A DNA stretch of 64,000 bases from Colius striatus (taxonomy: Eukaryota; Chordata; Aves; Coliiformes; Coliidae): positions 92,005,867 through 92,069,866 of the forward strand of contig NC_084760.1 in NCBI RefSeq assembly GCF_028858725.1. Direction: 5' to 3'. Shown here piece after piece: positions 52,744 to 61,700 of the stretch (position 1 is the stretch's first letter; each line of letters opens with the position of its first letter). The position numbers and the translations under genes were made by a program. A model generated the notes under the pieces. That model did not search any database. It saw only the letters and a list, made by a program, of their open reading frames with translations, and was not told the origin of the DNA.

Positions 52744-55700
52744 GTAACTGACTTCTGAGATATCAACTGTGGAAAGTAAAATTTGAATGTTAAAAAAGGA
52801 AGCCCTAAAATGTATCAGTGCTTACTTTGCTTGCATAACAAAATCAGACACACAAAAAAAGTATTAGTATATCTACTATATATATATTATTGACTGGATA
52901 CAGTTTTCCTCTTTTTTTTAGGCCATAAATCCAGGTTAACCTACTAGTGTTGTTGGTGTAACAATATGTCTATCTGTATATCTCTAACTGCTTTCATGTA
53001 ACTTGTTTCCTTTTTAATTTGGTCTCTTGAGTGCTCTTCCCAAACAAACTCTTCAAGAAAATTGGCAACAGTCATCTTCCTGTTATAACAAAACCTTGAG
53101 GAAATGAGCCACACTTTTTCTTTTCCCCTGGAAAATTTGTCTGTCTAGGAACTCTGTACCTTTCTAGGTGTGTCCAGCAGGCTCTAATTGCCTGGATTAT
53201 CTAATCTGCGTGGTGATAGCGTGCTATTAATATTGGCTGCTTGACAGCTGTTGTCAGAACTCTCAAGCCAAAGCATTACTGTGTAGATCTTATCTCGTGA
53301 GTGATAAGAGAGACTCTTGTCTTCCACCTTTTCCCTTGGCTTAGCATGTTCACTTGCTTGAAAATAGCCACCTGGGACTAATTTTTTTCCCTGTATTAGT
53401 TGCTGAAGAGAAACAATGTGTTTGCAGAGAGGCCACATTTTCCACCCAGGTTTTAAACTAGATTAGAGCCTCAGCTACCATTTTGCGTTTTCCTACAATC
53501 TGCTGTAAGATTTTGTTTTCTTTGAGCTACAAAGTGAGCATATTTCAGGCTGTTGTGCGTGGATATAAATCTTCTTAGTCAATGTTCCTCTTCTGCTTAT
53601 TACCTGGCAAAATACTTGAGGCCTATGTAGTGCCAGTGAGAGTGCACAATAGCAGTTAAAGCACGTGAGCCAGAAAGCTTTGGGCTTCACTCCCAACTCT
53701 CCTAGTTATTACCGGTCAACTTCACTAGGGTGTTGTAAAAGTGTAAAACCCAATGGAGGCTCCTGCCAGAAACAAATTGTTGCTAACCTTTCTCTCTTAT
53801 TTGCTGTGTTAAACGTCATTGAGAAATACTTGAGAGGGAGTTTAAAGTGTTTGTTACTGGTGTCTGTAATTAGGGTTTTAGCATAGTCACATGATTTTGA
53901 AAGCTGCTTTACTGCTTTTTGTTTGTTTGTGTTTGTTTTCTTCTCAGGTTGGAAGCGATTTTGGATATTTTCCAAAGGATTTACTTGAAATAAATCATAA
54001 CTATTCCAATGAGGAGCTAGAATTACCAACAGATGTAAGTTTTATTTGTTTTTTCTTAATTGGACTTCTTCATGATCCTTTATCTCACCATTCAGTAAAA
54101 TCTCTGAGGAGAAGAATGGGAATATCAGTGATCCTTAGTTACTTGTTGTTAGTAAGCAGCTACAGATGGGCAGAGACGCACATTATGTGTCAGGGGATGG
54201 GAAGTTTGTGTAGCTATGCCTGTGGATGACTGTGTACTCATCAGCTGAAAATATGGGCATTGATATTGCTTTTCTTGAATATTCCGGTTTCCTTCTAAAA
54301 AAATCTGCTCGGATTGAGCTCTAGAAATGCTGCTAGCTGGCTCACACAGAGGCTGTTTGGTATGTATTCAGAATTGTTTCTTTTTCCCAAAGTTTTGAAG
54401 TTTAAAGTACAATCAGAAGCAAACAAACCCTTATACGTTAGCTCTTTGGTTCTAGATTTGGGCCTTCAACCCTTACACACGTAAATGATTTTTGTGCATT
54501 GATTACATTGATCGTGGGTGCATCTTGAGACCCCTATCCCTTCAGTGGCTTGCACTGCCATTTATTTCAGAAATTGTAAGAGGAAGCTCTTGCTCAGAGA
54601 GCTCAGTCATTTAAGGACAAATCAGCTAAAAGAGATTGTGATAAATGAGCTCAGTGACATTTGTTTTCTTCTCCTTGTTGGCATTCAGCAATAGACTTTG
54701 TAATTCAGGATGTATGTGATGAGTAAAGTGTAATACTGTCAACTCCGTTGCCAACTTCCAGTTTGTTCATCACTAGGAGATTTTTGATGGGGCTAAGCCA
54801 TAAGCTTTTTATTTAGGTTTCTAAGAGCCCTTGGGCAAAACTTCCACTGCTTTCAAAGAGAGCTTTGGTTAAGGACTCAAGGGGTTAATTCTGAACGATT
54901 AATATCATTTAGTCTGCTGCTGCATTACTCTCTCTATAACCCACCAAATGGATTTGGTCTCATCACCATAATGAGAAGAATAATATTTGTGACTACATAC
55001 TGATTTTCATTTCAGGAAACAGACTTTGTTTGCTTTGATGGCGGAAGGGATGATTTTGATAATTATAATGTAGATGAGCTCTTGAAGTCATTGCAAGGGA
55101 CGATGGCAAATGAAGGGGAAAATGAATCAAATGATCCAGGGACAGAACCAACTGAAGGAATTTCAAGGGATGAGGAGGTTGAACAGGTCAATACAGCAAA
55201 GTCCCACGATACTTTGCAGACAGACAGTCTTGAGCAAAGTACAGAAGATGACAAGGAAGCTCCTCGCCATGAGGAGATAGACAGTTCTATTACAGAAGGA
55301 ACTGAAACTACTGGGGGAGACTCCAGCGCCAGTAGTCACAAAGAAAACTCTCAGGGAGATCAAATTGCACATGAGCACTTGAAAGGAATACTACATGGGA
55401 CACTAAAAGGGCTAGAAAGTGAAAATACCAAAAACACTAGTATTCCTCAGGGTGACACCAGTCAACTTGACAAAGAGAATGAAGAAGTCAATGCCTATAC
55501 ACTTTTAAACAGAGAGCTCTCTGTGAACTTGAAAACAAAATTTGGTTCAACTGCTGATGCTGTTGTATCAGATGATGAAGTGACTCGCCTTGTTACGTCA
55601 CTGGAAGATGATTTTAATGAAGACCTGAGCATTAATCCTCACGATGCACAGGAGGAGCCAGACTTTGCAGATCCATCTGAAGAAATCCCTTTGCTGTCTT

Positions 55701-58700
55701 TTATGGCAGAGGAAGAAATTACATCCCCGGTGGATTCAGAAGAAGTTGAAAATCATGTCCTTGGGTCTCAAAATCATGAACCTGATGAAGATGCAAAGGG
55801 TGCTACAGAGCTAAAAAACCAAAGAGACCATGAGGAAGAACCTCATTCAGATGCATTCGTTCTTAAGGATGCCTTCAGTGAGAACAAGAAGTCAGGTGAC
55901 AGTATAGGGGTGGACAGGTCCGAATCTAAACAAACAAAAGAGAAACAGGATGAGGTGATGCTAATAAGTAAGAGAGACACACCAGCAACAACTCAACCTG
56001 AGGATCTCTCCAAAGAACTCCTTAGAAAGGAACCTGTAGATACAGGTGACCTGGCTTTGAAAGAAGACACAAACAAAACCGAACAGTTTGAAGAGCTAAT
56101 GGTTGACGGGACTGAGTCACATACTGAAGAGCTGAAGAGTACAGCTGTGCCTGATCCTTACGTTTTGCCTAGTCTGGGAGATGATCTGCATTCCAAATCA
56201 TTTAAGCAAGATGCTTCAGAACCATCTGTTGGCGAGATCAACAGAAGTCCAGAAAGCGTGACACTTGCTCAGATAGAGAAAGATGAGAAAAAGCTGGGAG
56301 TTGACACTGTGGAAGAGGTCTTGGAAAGTGATTTAAAAAAATTATGGGAGAAAACAAAGGAGAAAGGGAGAGCTGAGAATAAGCCTTCTGTTGATGTTCC
56401 AGCCAAAACAGTGGAAGAAGTAAAAAAAGCACCTCAAAGTGACTTAGGAGATGGTGACCTCTTGAAGGAGAAACTGGGGCATAGAATGCCCACTGTGGAG
56501 AAAGAATTTCTAAGACACGAAGAAGGTTTGAAACAAACAGAGGAGACTGATCACAAAACTCAAACCCCCACTTCTCTCAAAGAACCTGAAATAGAAATGA
56601 GAAATATGAAAGAAACTACTACAGGGGAGGGAGACCCAAGCCATAGAGGAGCTGTCGAGCAACCTAGGTCATGGGAAAATGAGACTGAGTATTCAGAGGC
56701 AGATGTGAAAGAAGAGCTTTCAAGAAATCTTGGCAACGTGACAGTATTTGAAGAAGGCGTTGAGAAAAGCACTGCTGAAGAAAAATCAAAAAGCACCACA
56801 CAGAATACTAATCCAGAGAATCTTACTCAGCAAGGGACTGTTCGTACCGAGGATGCAGATTCAGACAGAGATCTTGGCACAGAATTAGCTAAGGAAAGAA
56901 CACTGAGAGCAGAATTGCAATCTGAAGAGCCAGATGCTGAAGACAATCTTGACCTGGAAGAAGTAGAGGAAGAGCTGCTGGAAGATGAGAATGCTGCCAG
57001 TGCAAAGCTGTTGCAAGCAAGGGCTGTGAATGTACGGGGTGATATGCTAAATATTAAACACACAAACTCTGAAGTAGAAGCACTAGGTGGAGCTGTTGTG
57101 GGAATCGAAAATCCTACTTACGAACCAGGAGAGGAAATAAACTCATTTTCTAAAGAGTCTCAAAAACCTATCGGCATGCACGAAGTAAGTGAGACTGGGA
57201 ACAAAGAGGTTGGTGTACCAGTGAGTGAGGATGCTAAATTGGATGAGATTGAACACATCCTGGAAGATGATGATGAGTCTTCTAAAGCTGAGGAACCACC
57301 AGCTGTGAAAAACCATAATTTCCAGTCTCCCGACACAGAAGATGACGGTGACTTTAACCAAAGGAAAGGTCATCTCCCAGAGGGTGTTTCACAGAAAGAC
57401 TCAAAAGAGGTGCAAAATTTAGAGCATACAAGAAGTGATCACCAGCACTCCGCACAAATCCCCAGCCTTACTGCCAGTTCAGCAGCCCTGAATGACACCA
57501 TAACAGACTTCAGTGAGTCTGTGAAGCGGCTCACTATAACGAGAGATTTTCTTGATGAAAAGCGAGTAGTGCGTTTACAAAAGTACCTTGGGCTTCAGCA
57601 CATGCTTAGGATAGAAGCCATGTTTCACGACATGAAGGTCGAGATGGAGCTTGCTCAGAAGGCAAGCCACAATAATGAAGATACAGAAAAAGCTTTGGAC
57701 CAGATACTTGAGTTTTCAGAGTCAAGCATTATGGATGTTGTAGGAAAAGTTCTAGATTCCAGAGTGGCAGAAAATAAAGAGGAAGTGGTGAAAGAGATGG
57801 ATTTATACGATGAGGAGAGTGCACTGATGGATGATATTCAAGAATTAATATATTCCTTAAGGAGTAAATACTCTGCTGCTGCTGAGAGCGTCCCGCTTGC
57901 ATCCATTCCGGAACAGGAGGGTGATCAGCTGCACATACAAGGTAGGATGTTGAACCAGTTAATCAATAGATGAAACAGAAGTGAAACCCTATCCCATAAA
58001 CCATTGTGTAACCCAGTGGAGCTTTAAGAGGAGGGTGAGAGAGCAGAATTTAAAGAGGTCATGTGGAATCTACTGGGATTTTGCTTTAGTGCTTATTTTT
58101 GTTATTGTGATAGGTGGCTCAGGGACAAATCCTGAGAGAAAACGTTGAGCTCAGCATTTGTGTTCTTATGGGCCAGTGTTAAGCCTAGTGGGACCTGTGC
58201 GTGAATATGGCTAGAAGGAGCCATTCTGGTAATCAGTACATCCTCCTCTGAAGAAATAAGAGTTTCATACATATTAATGTGGTGAATTTTCCAGAGGATT
58301 TAAAGCTATACTTTACTGAACTGGCTAGCACCTAATTTTGAGAGATCATAGAATCATAGAATGGTAGGGGTTGGAAGGCACCTTTAGAGATCATCTAGTC
58401 CAACCCCCCTGCAGAAGCAGGTTCACCTAGATCAGGTCGCATAGGATAGATCCAGTGATTAACTTAAAGTTTAGGCAGTGAATCCATGCACCTAAAATCT
58501 CAGGTGTCCCTATCATCATATTTTTGCCCACATTCCTAAAAGAGTGCATAAGTAGAAATACTCGAGAAACAGATCTTTTGATGGGGGTAAAACCAACTGT
58601 AGAGTCTGTTTTTCTCATTAATGTGCAAGATGGGAAGATATGCTCTTAGCAAGGCACCTTTTACAGTAACACATATTAAATAGTTGATTTCTGATCAAGT

Positions 58701-61700
58701 CACGAATGACACAAATGTTTTACCTTGCAGTATTTCATTGCAAGGTCAGTGATTGATACCTTGCATAAATCCCATAGAAATGTTCAATTAGACTTTTACT
58801 GAAAGCTGATTGAGAAGATATTGGAAGCAAAACAGAAGCTGAAGTGTTTAAAAACTGTCAGGAAAGTTTGTCAAATGCAGTATTTCACTGGAGATAGCTA
58901 TGGGTAAGAAATATACGCTAGCTTAGTGCTTAATTTGTGTCTTGCTATCTGTCACAGATGATGCAAAAGAAGCTGAATATGACAGAATTTCCATCAGTAA
59001 CCCAAATGCTGTTGATGAGAGTAATCAGGACTTTCAGCAGCTTGAAGAGAACAGGCCAGAAGAGCCTATTGAAGAAGAGAGGGCTGTTCCTGTTCCACCT
59101 GAGCATGAAGAGGCCAACTTCTCGGATAATAGAGAAGCTGAAGAAGAGTATGACAGTGAAAGAGGATCACTGCTGGAAGATACTTCCTTAGAGTCGATTG
59201 ATTCAGGACAGAGTGCCTGGGAAGATACTGCTACAGGTAACCTTTTAGTACCATGTTATTTTGTTCATTTTCTCTTGGAGGAGCATGGTTGAGTGGCTTT
59301 TGGGCAAATACCAAATTTTTTGGGGAATATTTTCATTGTTGCTGTAATCCTAACAGCTTTCATTCATCTGTGACAGTCCCTCTAGTGGTAGTATTGCCTT
59401 GCCATTGCTCATCTCAGCAGAAAGGTTTTTCTACTACCTTTTTGCACTATAGAGTTAAAAGGTTTCCTATAAGTGTCAGAGTCAGAGGTCTGTGCTTAGG
59501 CTGCTGGACCGTGTCTCAGGACGGTAGTGGGTAAAGAGCAGAAACTGCCAGAAGCATGCTGTCAGCCCAGGTTTCCTCCCCCTTGCAAGGGGAAACCAAC
59601 AGCCTGACCATTAGGCAATAGAATCATGTGCTCTCTCTTCTCACCTTCTTTTTTTTAACCTCTTGATTCTGGGCTCTATTACTTTCCAGGAAAGACAGGG
59701 TATAGCTTCCCTCAAGCAGTTCAATAATTCCTGGCTAAGGTGTTTGTAGGAGAAATGTTTAACTGTGTTCTGCTGAGGCTTTCTAGCTCTGGAGCAAGTG
59801 TGCTGAGCTGTGCTGACTCGTCATCATACCAAGCAGGGATTGCATTACCGCCAACATCCGCAGCTGTGTTTTGGCATGAAATTACCTTTGACTCCATTGT
59901 CGGAGCTAAGCTCAGCTTTGCTGTTCTGCATTCACCTCTGGCTATGCTTCGTGAATCTGCCTCCGCTGAGGGTTTAGAAAAAAATCCAGGCATATCTCAA
60001 CTGTTGTACGCTGCAGAGGCACTGTACCGTCCCCATAGCCAAGCACTGCTGAGCATCTTCTGGGAGCAGCTCTCGGTTTAATGCAAAGACAGCTAAAGAA
60101 TTTTAAATGGCTCATGGATTACTGATGTGGTTAAACAGTCAGATGTTCAGTTGCACTTTAGACTGTCTTCCATTCCTTCCTTAACGGTAGTTAGATGCTG
60201 TTTGCCAGGAATTCCTGTGAGGACTCCTATAGGAGAGCTAAGAAGCAGGACAGATGCTTATAGAACTGGTGATGACAGCAGCTGTTCCAGAGTGTAGCAA
60301 CAGGCTGGGCGGGTCGTGTCAATCTGCTAACCTGAATTCATGGTGACAGCAATGGGAGGAAGAGGCGGGTTTCTGATCATGGTAGAAGACGGCTTAAAGC
60401 TTATACTGTACTAGTAGTGCTGTAAACTCATTAGCAGATGTAGCTTTATTGTTTGGCAATTGAAGAGCATGTGCAGTGTTGCTGACTTGCTGCTGAAGGA
60501 GTTGTATGTGCTCCGGGGCAGGCTTAGCACAGTGACTTTTTCTATTTGCATCCCTCGGTGGGGTTCCTCTTCCAGAGCTGCTTCTGGAATGGCACCGTCC
60601 TTTCTAAGGACTCATCCCTTTTTTTCCAATGCCTCGGAGAAGCGGGGGACCGTAATTTGAAGTCTCCTTAAAGAATGCCACCGAAAGCGCGCGGGGGTGG
60701 TGCAGAGTCGGGACCCGCTGCGGCCAGGGGCTCCCGCAGGCCCCGCTGCCAGGGGCTCGGCCTCTCCCTGAGGTAACTAACGCCTGTCTCTCTCTGTCTC
60801 TCCCCTCTCTCCTCAGGCCGGGAGGACAGCGGCGGGCAGCCCTCGGGGCCAGGGCCCGCCTCGCAGGAAGCCCTCCGCGAAACGGCAGCGGCGGCAGCGG
60901 CGCGAGAGGTCCTGCGGCGGGTGAGCGGCGGCGCATGCGGGAGGCGGCGCACGGCGATGACGCGGGCGCGGGGCGGCGGGAAGGCGCGGGGCGGGCTGGA
61001 GGGGGGCAGGGCAGGGCTGTCACTCCGCGCTGACGTGTTGCCCGCAAGTTGGCTGGCGCCGCCATGGACCCCGCGGGCGGCGGCGCCGGGCCCCCGGCGC
61101 GGCGGCTGCTGCAGGTGCGCGAGCGGGACGGAGCGGGGCAGGGCGCGCGGCCGTGGCAGGCGGCGGGGGGGGGGCTCGGCCGGACCGGGCGCGCTCCGCG
61201 CCCACAGTGACACTCGTTCCGCGAGGGAGATGGGCCGAGGCAGGTGTAGCTCTGAGGCCAGAGGGTCACCGCGGCCGTACGCCTGCCCCGCGGCCCTCGG
61301 GAAGGGGCCGTTTTGTTTCCCCTCGACCCCGCGCCGCAGTGTGGGGCAGTCCCGAAGGGAGCGGAGCCGTGTGCCGCCGTCAGGATGGGCAGGGATGGCT
61401 GCCTGGCCTCCCACCGCACCCGGGCGCTGGCGGGACATCAGCCCCCTCCCACGCCCCGGGTCGGGCTTTGCAGGGGCAAGTGTGAGCCCTCATCTTCAGC
61501 TGGCGCCAGGGAGAAGGCAGCAGCACTCACTGTGTGGCTTGCACTGTTTGTTTTCTGAGCGCCATGTCACTTCGACCCTGCAAACCGTACCAGGTATTTG
61601 CACCTTTTCCAGGCGGCTGCGGCTGGTGCTCTCTGGCCTTTAGGGAGGCGTATGACGAGACACATGACATGACCCTGTGACCAGGGTGACAGCAGGGAGA

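Larger units (their letters stand above)
60660..61330 (+). promoter_or_regulatory. MIA3: Internal CpG island / short TANGO1 promoter
   Basis: A sharp CG-rich island inside MIA3. It contains GCTGACGTGT at 61029-61038, 25 bases before an ATG in GCCGCCATGG context. In mammals the short isoform TANGO1S starts from an internal promoter and lacks the lumenal SH3-like part. The position here, just upstream of the LVATLP exon, is what that isoform needs. Promoter activity is inferred. Confidence 0.75.

Noticed and set aside
59740-60081. 113-codon frame in MIA3 intron 5, open on both strands
   Set aside because: No recognisable domain, no hydrophobic segment, and no splice sites that would fit the MIA3 phases. 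Near chance length for this window.
60604-61643. Frames of 240-271 codons on both strands in the internal MIA3 island
   Set aside because: High G+C removes stop codons by chance. The two short in-phase exons at 60817 and 61064 explain the coding signal better.
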